IMG/VR virus record: IMGVR_UViG_3300010883_000011
Span: 1-64,000 of that record
Source: a virus
Strand: one strand, 5' to 3'
Length of the DNA stretch: 64,000 bases
Part shown: piece by piece, positions 1 through 7,582 of the stretch
Numbering within the stretch: position 1 is the stretch's first letter
Layout: every line of letters starts with the position of its first letter
The notes under the pieces: model-generated
What the model was told of the DNA's origin: nothing
The model's database searches: none
Seen by the model: only the letters and a program-made list of their open reading frames with translations
Position numbers and translations under genes: made by a program

Positions 1-356
1 GGGGGTGGGGGGAGGGGGGGGGGGGGGGGGGGCGGGGGGGTGGGCGGGGCAGGGGGGGGGGGGGTGGGGGGGGGTCTGGCATGTCGTAGTGGTTCGGCTA
101 TGTCCGGCTCGGCATGTAGCAAGGCTGTGGTGCGGAAAGGCAAGACTCGGCACGTCGTGATGGCCTGGGCTGGCGAGGCGTGTATTGGATGGGCGTTGAG
201 TGTCATAGAGGTTCGGAGTGTGTTGATTCGGCGTGGTCTGTCGTACTGGTGTGAAGTGTGGTGGTTCGGCGGGGTCTGTAGTTATGGGTGAACGGGGAGG
301 CACTCGGACCTTGTCACAGAAGACTTGGTCACCCGTGCCTCCCCACTCCCTTTGCT
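1..356. other. Poly-G left edge and non-coding G/T-rich gap
   Basis: The first 75 or so bases are almost pure G with a few T, A and C. Real phage DNA rarely looks like this; poly-G runs of this kind are typical of sequencing or assembly artefacts at contig ends, although a G-quadruplex-forming end cannot be excluded. From about 76 to 290 the plus strand is strongly enriched in G and T over C and A. The short open frames there have no convincing start site or protein-like composition. The only clear element is the hairpin at 294-344. Confidence 0.6.
294..344 (-). terminator. Hairpin closing the leftward arm
   Basis: A perfect 10-bp inverted repeat, GGGGAGGCAC at 294-303 and GTGCCTCCCC at 335-344, has a second short stem (GACC/GGTC) inside the loop. 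It lies just downstream of the stop of the last leftward gene at 357, where a transcription terminator would be expected. No T-run follows the stem on either strand, so a classical intrinsic terminator is not proven; it could instead block transcripts arriving from the other side. Confidence 0.5.
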
Positions 357-1244
357 CTACGCGTAGGCTACGCCGGTGGCCCCATTGTCGGGCTCATCCT
401 CTACGGAACCGTTCTCGATCTTCTTTTTCAGGCCTGGAGCCTTGCCACCCTTTACCCACGGGATGTTGGTGAGGCGTTCCAAACGCACAATCCAAAACTT
501 TCCGTGACCCTGTGAACGACAAGCTCCCAAGCCGTCTTCCTGTCCGTGTGTCAGGATCTTGACGACTTCCTCGTCCTTGAAGGTAGCGGTTGCGCGGTTC
601 TTCGGCAGGTTGGCGGGAGCCCGAATGCAGAACCGAATCGTGGCACCAACGATGCGTTCATGTTGCTTGATGCAAGATCGCGGTCCCTGTGGCCCCATGA
701 CATGAGCGCACATTTCAACGTAGTCGTCGGCTTCGGTGATGACCTCGCCGTCGCGGTAGAAGTTGATCTGTTGCCCTGCGGGACCGTCCAACGGGTTTCC
801 GTCCTCGTCAGCAGCTACGACTCCAATGAGGTGCTGGAAGGTCTGCTTCAAGCCACGGTGTTGAACGAACAAACCCTGCGTGCTTGCCATCTCCCGAATC
901 ATGGCCTTCACCTGTCGGGGTTCAATGTAGGGGCCAGCCTTGTTGATCTTGAAGATCGTGCGGGTCTTTTCCGTTTCGGCGTCGATGGTGGCCTCCACGT
1001 CAGCGCCGAACATTTCTTTCATTCGACGACCGACGATCTCCTGAATCCTCTCTTCGGTGGGAGGTTCAAGCCCGAGCTTGTTGGCCCGCTTCGCTTCACG
1101 GCGTAGACTCGACTCGATGTGCGTTCGGAACACTTCCGGGTTCTTGGGATTGCCGCCGAGAACGCTATCAAGGAATTCGATCTCCACGGTATACAGGTTG
1201 GTGGTCTTAAGGAGCGTTTCTCCAACATTGTCGGTGAGGTCCAT
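357..1244 (-). CDS. Hypothetical phage protein, 295 aa
   Basis: Last gene of the leftward arm; I do not recognise its family. The protein is soluble, with no signal peptide or membrane segment. The N-terminal third is rich in charged helices and contains several Arg/Glu stretches; the C-terminal end is basic, then acidic. The ATG at 1244 is preceded by an A/C-rich leader of the CAACAGGAAA type that is also found in front of other leftward genes (6475, 9091, 12569), which supports this start. Transcription probably ends at the hairpin at 294-344. Function unknown. Confidence 0.75.
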   Translation of the reverse strand: MDLTDNVGETLLKTTNLYTVEIEFLDSVLGGNPKNPEVFRTHIESSLRREAKRANKLGLEPPTEERIQEIVGRRMKEMFGADVEATIDAETEKTRTIFKINKAGPYIEPRQVKAMIREMASTQGLFVQHRGLKQTFQHLIGVVAADEDGNPLDGPAGQQINFYRDGEVITEADDYVEMCAHVMGPQGPRSCIKQHERIVGATIRFCIRAPANLPKNRATATFKDEEVVKILTHGQEDGLGACRSQGHGKFWIVRLERLTNIPWVKGGKAPGLKKKIENGSVEDEPDNGATGVAYA

Positions 1245-1268
1245 GGTGATGTTTCCTGTTGTTGGTGT

Positions 1269-1586
1269 TCATGGGTTGGACTCACTGTATGTGAGTATCT
1301 GGGCTAACTTCTCCTCATAGGGAAAGAGAAGAACTTGGTTTCCGTCTTCATCGAGAGCCTGCCGGATCTCGTCGTCGACGAAGTGAACTATGATTGGCTG
1401 ATTGCTGCGCCAGATGGTGATCTTGTATGTGATCTCCTCATCTAAGAGAATGGGCTCCTGACAGGCCCACTCATAGATCGCGTCCATACGCCTGCGCTTA
1501 TAGCTACAGTAATTTGCGTAGGACCACACGCATATGATTATCCATACAACAAGGGCAACTATAAGCATCTGTAGAGCTACTATCAC
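1269..1586 (-). CDS. Small single-pass membrane protein
   Basis: A predicted protein of 105 residues. A strongly hydrophobic helix, rich in Val, Ile, Leu and Trp, lies near the N-terminus and is followed by a Lys/Arg cluster (KRRR). A soluble acidic domain of about 70 residues follows, so the topology is probably N-out, C-in by the positive-inside rule. I chose the GTG at 1586 because it overlaps the upstream stop as GTGA, the junction style used throughout this genome. A GTG at 1631 or an ATG at 1568 are alternatives. Function unknown. Confidence 0.65.
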   Translation of the reverse strand: MIVALQMLIVALVVWIIICVWSYANYCSYKRRRMDAIYEWACQEPILLDEEITYKITIWRSNQPIIVHFVDDEIRQALDEDGNQVLLFPYEEKLAQILTYSESNP

Positions 1587-2248
1587 GGATTGTTCCCATA
1601 CAAGCTCGCTGATGTGTTCAGGCTGGCCCACACGTCAAAGTACAATGACTTGGACGAATAGGTATCTACGCTCTCGATGAAGTCCATTCCACCAGCCAAG
1701 TCGCCCAGCCAAAACTCTATATACACGGGCCAGTGTTCGTGACTGGACCCATGCACCTTGCGCCATTCGCGGTGGACTTTCACCATGGCTCGATTCTTCC
1801 CGTCGACAACCTCATCCGTGTTAGCGAGATAGACGGTTGCCTGGGGAGTCTCTTTCCCGCCGTATGCTAACGCAGTCACGGTTAGGGTAGGTTGTGCAGC
1901 CCCGTCTTGTTCTGCGCCAACAGCCTTGCGAGTCCGTGTCTGAAAGAACCCGGCAAGCTTCGGTTCCTCGGCCATCAGCTTTCTGGCGTAGAGCGCCCGG
2001 TAGTTGTTGTTCAGCTTGAACTCACCAGATGTCTTGATTGCGTATTCCCACCGCAGTCGTTCAAACAGACCACCGATGCCATACCGCTCCCTGCCACTCG
2101 TTCGCATCTGCAAGGCAAGCTGCTTCAACAATCGGTAGACGTGCGGATTGGCTGCGTGGAACAGCCTGAACGCTCCGTCGATGGTATGACCGCGACCGTC
2201 TATAGAAACGATGTCTTGGAGGTCAAAAAGTTTTCCCTGTTTATCCAC
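1583..2248 (-). CDS. Conserved hypothetical phage protein, 221 aa
   Basis: An FHAANPHVYRLL-like segment followed by GIGGLFERLRWE and FKLNNNYRALYAR resembles an uncharacterised family seen in many phages and bacteria. The family has no known reaction that I can name. The start is GTG at 2248: an AGGAG site lies about six bases upstream and overlaps the stop of the preceding gene (2257). A longer frame back to 2338 exists, but its extra residues lie wholly over the preceding gene and look like out-of-frame translation. The protein is soluble. Confidence 0.7.
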   Translation of the reverse strand: MDKQGKLFDLQDIVSIDGRGHTIDGAFRLFHAANPHVYRLLKQLALQMRTSGRERYGIGGLFERLRWEYAIKTSGEFKLNNNYRALYARKLMAEEPKLAGFFQTRTRKAVGAEQDGAAQPTLTVTALAYGGKETPQATVYLANTDEVVDGKNRAMVKVHREWRKVHGSSHEHWPVYIEFWLGDLAGGMDFIESVDTYSSKSLYFDVWASLNTSASLYGNNP

Positions 2249-2256
2249 GGTGTCTC

Positions 2257-2493
2257 CTACAGTTTTTTCCAATGGGTTGTTCCTATGCGGCGAAAGGCGT
2301 ATACGCGGGGGTGCTGCAATTCGCATGTTTGAGGACACCAGCCTTCCATCATGTCATCTGCTAAACGGCTTGCGTGGTTCGTGGCGAGCGTGAGGTTGTC
2401 TGCCCAGAACCGGAAAGTCGTGCTGTCCTGTTCTGGTTTCTCGTCGCCGTTTCCGCCGATGATCAGAAGCTCGTAGGGAATACCAATGGGCAT
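2257..2493 (-). CDS. Hypothetical protein, 78 aa
   Basis: The ATG at 2493 overlaps the stop of the upstream lipoprotein gene as TGATG, with an AGGA site about seven bases upstream. The composition is protein-like, with a hydrophobic N-terminal strand and a basic, Trp-containing C-terminus with two Cys. There are no recognisable motifs. It is translationally coupled in the 2.2-3.4 kb run of overlapping genes. Confidence 0.6.
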   Translation of the reverse strand: MPIGIPYELLIIGGNGDEKPEQDSTTFRFWADNLTLATNHASRLADDMMEGWCPQTCELQHPRVYAFRRIGTTHWKKL

Positions 2494-2666
2494 CACTCGG
2501 TCCTATGGCAAGAGCAGTCGTGCCAGTCAGGCATAGGCTGTGAACAATGACCGCTCCACCACGGCTTGTTTCGGCGGTGATTGTCAGGGTGGTGCTGGTG
2601 TGGTGTCGCACACGCAGTCACCAGCCACGCCAAAAGCAGGCCGAGTATCACGACTATACGGGTCAT
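2493..2666 (-). CDS. Predicted 57-aa lipoprotein
   Basis: A short gene squeezed between two others: its ATG overlaps the upstream stop as TAATG at 2664-2668, its TGA overlaps the next ATG, and GGAGG lies just upstream. Residues 1-19 form a lipoprotein signal: basic start (MTR), hydrophobic core and lipobox LVTAC with Cys19. The mature part is about 38 residues, rich in His, Trp, Pro and Cys. By family knowledge such tiny phage lipoproteins are often outer spanins (Rz1-like) or superinfection-exclusion proteins. There is no embedded inner-spanin partner here, so neither role is assigned. Confidence 0.65.
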   Translation of the reverse strand: MTRIVVILGLLLAWLVTACATPHQHHPDNHRRNKPWWSGHCSQPMPDWHDCSCHRTE

Positions 2667-3073
2667 TACGCGCCTCCCTTGAAACTGTCATCATCATCCG
2701 GCGTATCGTCTACCGGACTTAAGATTGCCCATGCCCGGTTCTCGTCTGCCTTGCGAACCCAAAGCACCGGAGCATGAAAGCTAAGGCCGTGGAGCCGGTG
2801 TGGGATGCCAGTCTCTTGGAGTTGACGCATCAACCAGCCGAGCTTTGGCAGGTTGGTTCGCCGCGTGAAGACTTCCCAGTGATTCTCTGGATCGCCCTCC
2901 TCAAACGGCGACAACCATGGGCAGTGAACACAGTGCATCGACCCGCCATCGCAGTTGTCTGCTTGGTCTGATGTGAACCCATTGTTCAGGGCGGTTCCGT
3001 TGCAAGCCGCCTCCGATGCTGCGTCCTGGGCATCAAAGTACCGACCCGCTGCTACGCTTGGGCATTCGGCCAT
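2666..3073 (-). CDS. Hypothetical Cys-containing protein, 135 aa
   Basis: The ATG at 3073 overlaps the stop of the upstream HTH gene (TGATG). The N-terminal half holds five Cys, including a CVHCPW segment and a more distant NCDGG, compatible with a small metal site. The C-terminus is very acidic (DDTPDDDD). The family is not recognised. Its position directly after the HTH gene means the two are probably co-expressed. Confidence 0.65.
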   Translation of the reverse strand: MAECPSVAAGRYFDAQDAASEAACNGTALNNGFTSDQADNCDGGSMHCVHCPWLSPFEEGDPENHWEVFTRRTNLPKLGWLMRQLQETGIPHRLHGLSFHAPVLWVRKADENRAWAILSPVDDTPDDDDSFKGGA

Positions 3074-3399
3074 CACTTGACCCCGCCAACCACATCGTCA
3101 TCTTGAACGATTCGGATCTCACCGGCAGACAACGTGATCTTCTTGTTGCACTCTTTACAGAGCCGCATGATCGCCCACCACGGGGGAATGCGTCGGTCGC
3201 TTCCAGACGCCCACTGGCTGACGTGCTGTGGTCTTACCTCCAACAGCTTCGCAAGGTCTTGGCTTTTTCTGGAATCGTCTTCCTCCATCCACATGCGTCG
3301 CAGTTCCTTGAACAACGAGTTGCGCGGGATATCGGCGTCTGGATTGGCGAATGGGTATTTCTGGGAATCAACGGCGGTTTGGAGTTCTGCGTCTGACAT
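3073..3399 (-). CDS. Cro/YdaS-like helix-turn-helix DNA-binding protein
   Basis: A 108-residue protein with a helix-turn-helix at about residues 44-72: DLAKLLEVRPQHVSQW, then a basic turn and an IPPWWAIMRL helix. The spacing fits Cro/CI-type and YdaS-type repressors, which bind short palindromes as dimers. The ATG at 3399 has GAGG seven bases upstream. A plausible but unproven target is the inverted repeat found inside leftward promoters at 6853, 9119 and 10517. It overlaps the next gene by one base and follows the sigma-like gene after two bases. Confidence 0.7.
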   Translation of the reverse strand: MSDAELQTAVDSQKYPFANPDADIPRNSLFKELRRMWMEEDDSRKSQDLAKLLEVRPQHVSQWASGSDRRIPPWWAIMRLCKECNKKITLSAGEIRIVQDDDVVGGVK

Positions 3400-3401
3400 A
3401 T

Positions 3402-3911
3402 CTACCTCACTTGTGTTCTAAGGATTTGTCCAGAAAGCCTGTAAAGACGGGCGTTCCTGGCTGTGATACCGCACCCAAGCTGTTCACGAATCTCTGTTCC
3501 TGACAGGCCGACCATCAGGGATTCACAGGCTTCGCGTTGATTGGGTGTGGCGAGTTCAAGGGTTTGCTTGACCAGAATCGATTGCTCGATCTGTCTCGCG
3601 CCGTCGTCCACCCCGCTTAGTGCGGTCTGGTCGACGAAATCTGCTGGATCGGTTGCAAGCTCCCTGCTGTTCTTTCGCACCATTCGTGTCTGAACAGCAC
3701 GGATGCGCCAGACGATGAAAGTGGATGGCTGGCCCTTGGTGGGATCGTATTTGTGGGCTCGTTCCCCGAGGTCTACGACGACTTGCGCGTCCAGTTCCTC
3801 GTTCTCGATGTTGGGGTGACAAAAACGGTTCACCAGTTTTGTGATCCGTTCCTTGTGTTGGAGAACGAAACTCCAGGCTGCTGCTTGTTCTGATAGTGTT
3901 TGTGGGGGCAT
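3402..3911 (-). CDS. Sigma-70-like factor
   Basis: A 169-residue protein shaped like a minimal sigma factor. Residues 40-80 resemble region 2 (ELDAQVVVDLGERAHKYDP, then STFIVWRIRAVQTRMVRK), where the -10 element is melted. Residues 125-165 resemble region 4 (LATPNQREACESLMVGLSG, then a basic helix), which reads the -35. The ATG at 3911 has AGGA six bases upstream; a longer frame to 4091 only overlaps the previous gene out of frame. It could redirect host RNA polymerase to phage promoters such as the TGTGGCTATAAC sites. Moderate certainty, since short HTH regulators can mimic region 4. Confidence 0.6.
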   Translation of the reverse strand: MPPQTLSEQAAAWSFVLQHKERITKLVNRFCHPNIENEELDAQVVVDLGERAHKYDPTKGQPSTFIVWRIRAVQTRMVRKNSRELATDPADFVDQTALSGVDDGARQIEQSILVKQTLELATPNQREACESLMVGLSGTEIREQLGCGITARNARLYRLSGQILRTQVR

Positions 3912-3918
3912 TGTGGTC

Positions 3919-4122
3919 CTATTGGCGGGGCGTGTTGGCATGAGCGCATGAGTGCCATGCGTCAATGGATTGGGATTCAGGCCAGATCTGGCCGTGGCGG
4001 GATTGCCATGTTTCCATGGAGCGGGTGTGGCAGTCGGTGACCACCAGCAGGGCTTCGTCTTTGCGTTGTAGCCAGAGGCCAAACACGACAACGAGTGAAA
4101 GGGTGAAAGCGATACGAATCAT
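3919..4122 (-). CDS. Small exported or membrane-anchored protein, 67 aa
   Basis: The ATG at 4122 overlaps the upstream stop as ATGA and has GGGGAAG upstream. Residues 1-19 are a hydrophobic helix after MIR, then a charged QRKDE turn, so it is either a signal anchor or an uncleaved signal peptide. The remainder is hydrophilic with two Cys and several Trp and His. Function unknown. It lies in the coupled run between the DUF7694-like and sigma-like genes. Confidence 0.55.
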   Translation of the reverse strand: MIRIAFTLSLVVVFGLWLQRKDEALLVVTDCHTRSMETWQSRHGQIWPESQSIDAWHSCAHANTPRQ

Positions 4123-4802
4123 TCTTCCCCCTCAAAGGACATCGCAAGAGCGCGGTCTACTTGCTTGTCTTGTTCTGGGTTCCCTGACTTGGCGGTTTCA
4201 GCAGCCTGTATCCGCTGGTCTTTTGGGATCTTCCGAAACGCCCTGGCATACAAGGGGATCACGTCCTTCTCCAAGTCGTCAGGTGCCATGTCCTCCGTGA
4301 AGGATCGTTGGCGTCCACCGGGCGGCGGTTCCTGGCAAACGTATCGCCCGTCCCGCATCATGTACGGCAACGTCGGCCACTCCCCGTCTTCGGTGTACGG
4401 GACGAGGCAATAGATATGGTATTGGTTCGCGGTATCTACAAGTTCCGATTCCGGTGGGAACACCTGGAACGCATAAGACTCTGGCCCGATCAATTCGGAC
4501 TTGATCCGCTGTACGTCACGGAAGTCTGTGATGGCGATGTTGTCCAGCCTCTTGAGTGAGACATGGACAAATGGCGGCATTCCATTCGGGGGATGCTCCA
4601 CAGGGTATACAGCCACCTGATACCGACTGTTGAGAAAGATGGCGGCACCCGCCCAATGCGCTTTGTCGCCTTGTGCTGGAACGAGCGGGGTCCACGGCTT
4701 GTCTTGCACTACCATGACGGAGGCGTGGTGCGACGACTCGCTTTTCCGAACAATCGTACTCATGCCGTGACGGCCTTTACGGTTTCTACTTCCCTTGCTC
4801 AT
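4119..4802 (-). CDS. DUF7694-like phage protein
   Basis: A 227-residue protein. The central part (N-S-R-Y-Q-V strand, SLKRLDNIAITDFRDVQRIK, GPESYAFQVFPPES, VDTANQYH) matches the pattern I associate with the uncharacterised DUF7694 family of phages and prophages; no biochemical role is known. The N-terminus is basic (SKGSRNRKGRHG) and the C-terminus acidic. The start is ATG 4802, with AGGAGG seven bases upstream; the extra residues of a longer frame to 4853 overlie the preceding gene. Confidence 0.7.
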   Translation of the reverse strand: MSKGSRNRKGRHGMSTIVRKSESSHHASVMVVQDKPWTPLVPAQGDKAHWAGAAIFLNSRYQVAVYPVEHPPNGMPPFVHVSLKRLDNIAITDFRDVQRIKSELIGPESYAFQVFPPESELVDTANQYHIYCLVPYTEDGEWPTLPYMMRDGRYVCQEPPPGGRQRSFTEDMAPDDLEKDVIPLYARAFRKIPKDQRIQAAETAKSGNPEQDKQVDRALAMSFEGEE

Positions 4803-5274
4803 CGTCGTCCTCCTGTCCCGCCTTGTGGTGGTAGTTGAGTGGTTCTGGTTCAACCGGGGTACCCATCGAGATCTCCAAGACCGCTTTCAGCGCCTGCATA
4901 CGGTCTTCCTCTGTTGGTGGTTTCGGATCTTCGAAGTCGGGGACCGGGCACGCCATGTCATGTTCATGCTCGTCAAAGAAGAAGCCCTGGTCATCCGACG
5001 ACTTCGAAGGTGTGTAGTCTGTGGGGCTTCCCGCTTTCAGCCAGCAAGCCTCATGGTGGCAACAGGGCTCATGTGAGAGCACCCCGTTGACCCACGTTCC
5101 ATAGTCGATGGGGCGGCTCTCCACGCGCCCGTAACCGTCGTAGATTCCTTTCAAGATCGACCCGGTTGCTTCAATCACAACCACGCTCCGCATCCAATCA
5201 TTGCTGGGGCTCGCTGACCATTCACTCAACATAGGGTGGCCGCAGCCTTGGCAGTCCCATGAGAAGAAACCCAT
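4786..5274 (-). CDS. Hypothetical CxxC protein, 162 aa
   Basis: The protein begins MGFFSWDCQGCGHPML, so a CxxC knuckle lies at the very N-terminus; a second group (CCHHEAC) at about residues 70-76 could complete a zinc site. Proteins starting this way are common in phages, of unknown function. ATG 5274 overlaps the preceding stop (TGATG) with a G-rich ribosome site. The C-terminus is acidic (QEDDDEQ). Confidence 0.7.
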   Translation of the reverse strand: MGFFSWDCQGCGHPMLSEWSASPSNDWMRSVVVIEATGSILKGIYDGYGRVESRPIDYGTWVNGVLSHEPCCHHEACWLKAGSPTDYTPSKSSDDQGFFFDEHEHDMACPVPDFEDPKPPTEEDRMQALKAVLEISMGTPVEPEPLNYHHKAGQEDDDEQGK

Positions 5275-5675
5275 CACGCACCCCCTTCGGCAGCGATGTC
5301 TCGGAACGGAACCCACGGGTTTTCAGGGTCGTTGTTTGAGTGCGGATCGCTGTGCTTGCGGTCTACATCTTTGAGTTCACGGGTATACGGGGCTTGCTTG
5401 CCGCCGCTTGTAGTCCAGACCTCTACCCGTCCACAACGGTTGCAGGTTGAATGGACCCAGATGCCGATCCCTTCCATGTCTACGCGGTGTGTCCAGACTT
5501 CGGTGTCTTCGTCCCAGGCTTCCATCATCGTGAAGCCGCAATCGTTGCAAGCGACAGATGACCCAAGGGCTACAGGTGCGAGGTTGAAGTCAACTTCGTT
5601 CGGCACTTCCAGCCTTGACAATAGGATTTGGTTTGGGCGGTGCGTTTTCGGCGTCCAGTCAGAAGGTAGAGTCAC
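5274..5675 (-). CDS. Hypothetical zinc-ribbon-like protein, 133 aa
   Basis: Two CxxC knuckles, CNDCG and CNRCG, are separated by about 35 residues, which suggests a zinc ribbon. The start is GTG 5675: it overlaps the upstream TGA as GTGA and has GGAGG seven bases upstream. An upstream in-frame stretch to 5828 overlies the previous gene and looks like noise. The function is unknown; a nucleic-acid-binding role is only a guess from the fold. Confidence 0.65.
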   Translation of the reverse strand: MTLPSDWTPKTHRPNQILLSRLEVPNEVDFNLAPVALGSSVACNDCGFTMMEAWDEDTEVWTHRVDMEGIGIWVHSTCNRCGRVEVWTTSGGKQAPYTRELKDVDRKHSDPHSNNDPENPWVPFRDIAAEGGA

Positions 5676-6475
5676 TTGCCACCTCCCTTGACTTCTTCGA
5701 TCTTGGATGAGTCCTGGTTCATTTCCTTGGCACAAGCCTTGGAGCAAAAGGCGTCGACATTCGGTCCCTTGAGAGGGTGGTCGTTGTAGTAGCGATGAAG
5801 AATGGCTCGCTTCGGAATCAATGACCATCGGCGACGAGTTGGTTTGCGGCAGCAGCTACACCGGCGCTCGGGTCGCTGGCTTTCTTGCAGTCTCGCTTCT
5901 ACCCACAAAGGGTGCTCGATGGGCTCGCTGTTGTTGTTGCTCCAGTTTGTCTTGACGCTTGGCAGCGGTGGCTCTGCCCTTTGTTGTCCACCCCGCTTTG
6001 GCTTCTCTTTGGCCGGTGGCGTGGTCCCTTCGACGTGTACCGTTTCGTCAACCTCGACGTAGGGCGCAAAGCCCTCAACCAGCGGGATCACAACCCGCCC
6101 CGCTTTCTTCACGGCCTGCACAGTCTTCACCGTCGTCGTGATTGTCGGAAAGACGGACAGAGAATGATCAGCAGCTACAAGTGGGGTTCCTGTCTTGTGA
6201 GTCTGAAAGTCCCACGCAACTTGGTCATAGGACAAGCCTCCGCACTTGGGACACCAGATGTCGGGGCACTTCATGTTGTCCCGTCCTGGCCGTTGTCCTT
6301 TGAAGCTGATGCAGAGGTCATGCTCGATACAGCGCAAAACGTATTTGTGGGACGGATCGGGAGGCTCCAAGCCTGCTTGATCCGCTTTGTAAAGGGCGAC
6401 CCTGCTCTTCGTCAGAGTCGACTTGGAGTGCAGGATGCAACCCGGCTCTCCGTTTGTGTTCCATAGTTTGGACAT
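5672..6475 (-). CDS. Hypothetical protein with several zinc knuckles, 267 aa
   Basis: Two candidate metal sites: an N-terminal CPDIWCPKCGG and a C-terminal CSCCRKP plus CSKAC. Between them is a Pro/Lys-rich linker. The C-terminal part (basic RRRW, then SKACAKEM) looks like a treble-clef or MYM-type zinc finger. ATG 6475 is preceded by AGGGAAAATCA, the shared A/C-rich leader, so this gene probably starts a translation unit. I do not recognise the family. Confidence 0.65.
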   Translation of the reverse strand: MSKLWNTNGEPGCILHSKSTLTKSRVALYKADQAGLEPPDPSHKYVLRCIEHDLCISFKGQRPGRDNMKCPDIWCPKCGGLSYDQVAWDFQTHKTGTPLVAADHSLSVFPTITTTVKTVQAVKKAGRVVIPLVEGFAPYVEVDETVHVEGTTPPAKEKPKRGGQQRAEPPLPSVKTNWSNNNSEPIEHPLWVEARLQESQRPERRCSCCRKPTRRRWSLIPKRAILHRYYNDHPLKGPNVDAFCSKACAKEMNQDSSKIEEVKGGGK

Positions 6476-6517
6476 TGATTTTCCCTGTTGGTGGAAAAGT
6501 GGTTGGAGGATAGTGAG

Positions 6518-6802
6518 TCAGTCCACACGCCAACCGCGCTCGGCGACTTGCGTTGGGGTGAGGTGGAGGCCGTCCTCTCGGATACGTCGTTCCCCTTCTT
6601 CGGACAGCATGAGGCCGTCAAGGGTAGTGAGGAAGACGTTGGCGTCTTCTACCAGAACAAGGGGCTTGTCATTCGTCCTGTCGCCGCTGAGGAAAGCAAC
6701 CGCGTGCCTCGGAGCACCTTGCCGTTTTAGTGGGACGGCAACGAGGTGGTGCCATTTCTGGGGATCGGAGAGGTAGTCAATACTTTGTTGCGGTTCTTTC
6801 AT
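6518..6802 (-). CDS. Hypothetical protein, 94 aa
   Basis: A small soluble alpha/beta-type protein, first gene after the promoter at 6851-6879, with AGGA upstream of the ATG at 6802. No recognised motif. Because its promoter carries the arm-wide operator, it probably belongs to the same regulon as the MoxR and VWA genes. Confidence 0.65.
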   Translation of the reverse strand: MKEPQQSIDYLSDPQKWHHLVAVPLKRQGAPRHAVAFLSGDRTNDKPLVLVEDANVFLTTLDGLMLSEEGERRIREDGLHLTPTQVAERGWRVD

Positions 6803-6850
6803 TGTCGGTGTCCTGAAGGTGTTGGTGGAGGGCTTCTACCCTCTACTATG

Positions 6851-6879
6851 TTATAACCTTTTTCTGGGTATATCGTCAA
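6851..6879 (-). promoter_or_regulatory. Sigma-70-like promoter with operator copy
   Basis: On the minus strand TTGACG (6874-6879), a 17-bp spacer and TTATAA (6851-6856) form a promoter for the 6518-6802 gene. The plus-strand sequence ATAACC-N7-GGGTAT at 6853-6871 sits inside it and matches the operator GTAACC-N7-GGTTAC of the 9119 and 10517 promoters at 9 of 12 arm positions. Confidence 0.55.
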
Positions 6880-7307
6880 CCACTATTTTCAAAAGAATGT
6901 GGATGAAGTTTTGGTGCGAGTTCCATTGGTGGTTGAGAGCCATACCTGTCAAGCCAAACGCTTTTCAGGATGCCGTATGTTCTGCCGTCAAGTTTTGCTC
7001 TGACGTGTCCACCGAGAACGTGCCAAAGGGCTCGGTCAAGAGCGTGTTCTTGCGGGAGCGTGAGTTGGTTCCTGGTAGCTGCTGAATAAAACTCCCGCAG
7101 TTTGGGATGTAGTGACACCCAGATACGCGTCATGGCTCGTAGCCGCACGATATCGTTTCCTGTGAGTCCGTCGTGTCCCTGGATAGCGCCATAGAGCCCC
7201 TCCAAAAGGGCGCCAACCGGTTGCCATGCGTCCATTTCACGCAAGGGTCGGACCTCAAGCGCCAAGGTGGAAAGAGAGACAAGTTCTTGCAGACGTTTAT
7301 CGTTCAT
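6876..7307 (-). CDS. Hypothetical helical protein, 143 aa
   Basis: Mostly amphipathic helices, no signal or membrane segment, no motif I recognise. ATG 7307 has GGGAG eight bases upstream; it overlaps the preceding gene by 11 bp, suggesting coupling. The 3' end touches the -35 box of the next promoter. Confidence 0.65.
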   Translation of the reverse strand: MNDKRLQELVSLSTLALEVRPLREMDAWQPVGALLEGLYGAIQGHDGLTGNDIVRLRAMTRIWVSLHPKLREFYSAATRNQLTLPQEHALDRALWHVLGGHVRAKLDGRTYGILKSVWLDRYGSQPPMELAPKLHPHSFENSG

Positions 7308-7542
7308 CGGAATCTCCCTTGCGCGGCATCGAGACGGTCACTTTGAATTCGGTTCCGTTCTGTGCTTTGAAAACGAGACTGTTCTTTTCGCGCCGGAACG
7401 AGTCGGGTGAGAGCCCTCTTTTCGCCCACGGGGAAGATGCCATTACGATCCGCATCGCGGGCGTAGAAGCCAAGACCAACAGGGCGTCTTGAAGAAGATC
7501 GAGCATGTCTCGCTTTCTCGGGTTTCTGGGGGGAAGACTCAT
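7297..7542 (-). CDS. Hypothetical protein, 81 aa
   Basis: A basic protein beginning MSLPPRNPRKRDML, with a short hydrophobic helix (LLQDALLVLASTP) and an Arg/Lys-rich remainder. ATG 7542 has AGGAG upstream. It directly follows the VWA gene and could belong to that unit. The intergenic space (7543-7582) holds a copy of the GTCCACCCCGC repeat. Not recognised. Confidence 0.6.
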   Translation of the reverse strand: MSLPPRNPRKRDMLDLLQDALLVLASTPAMRIVMASSPWAKRGLSPDSFRREKNSLVFKAQNGTEFKVTVSMPRKGDSDER

Positions 7543-7582
7543 TGTTCTCTCCTGTCCACCCCGCTTTGTGCGGTGGTGTCGT

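Noticed and set aside
546-1106. 186-residue open frame opposite the first leftward gene
   Set aside because: The leftward frame has a good leader and gene junctions; the plus frame has no start context and no partner genes in its direction.
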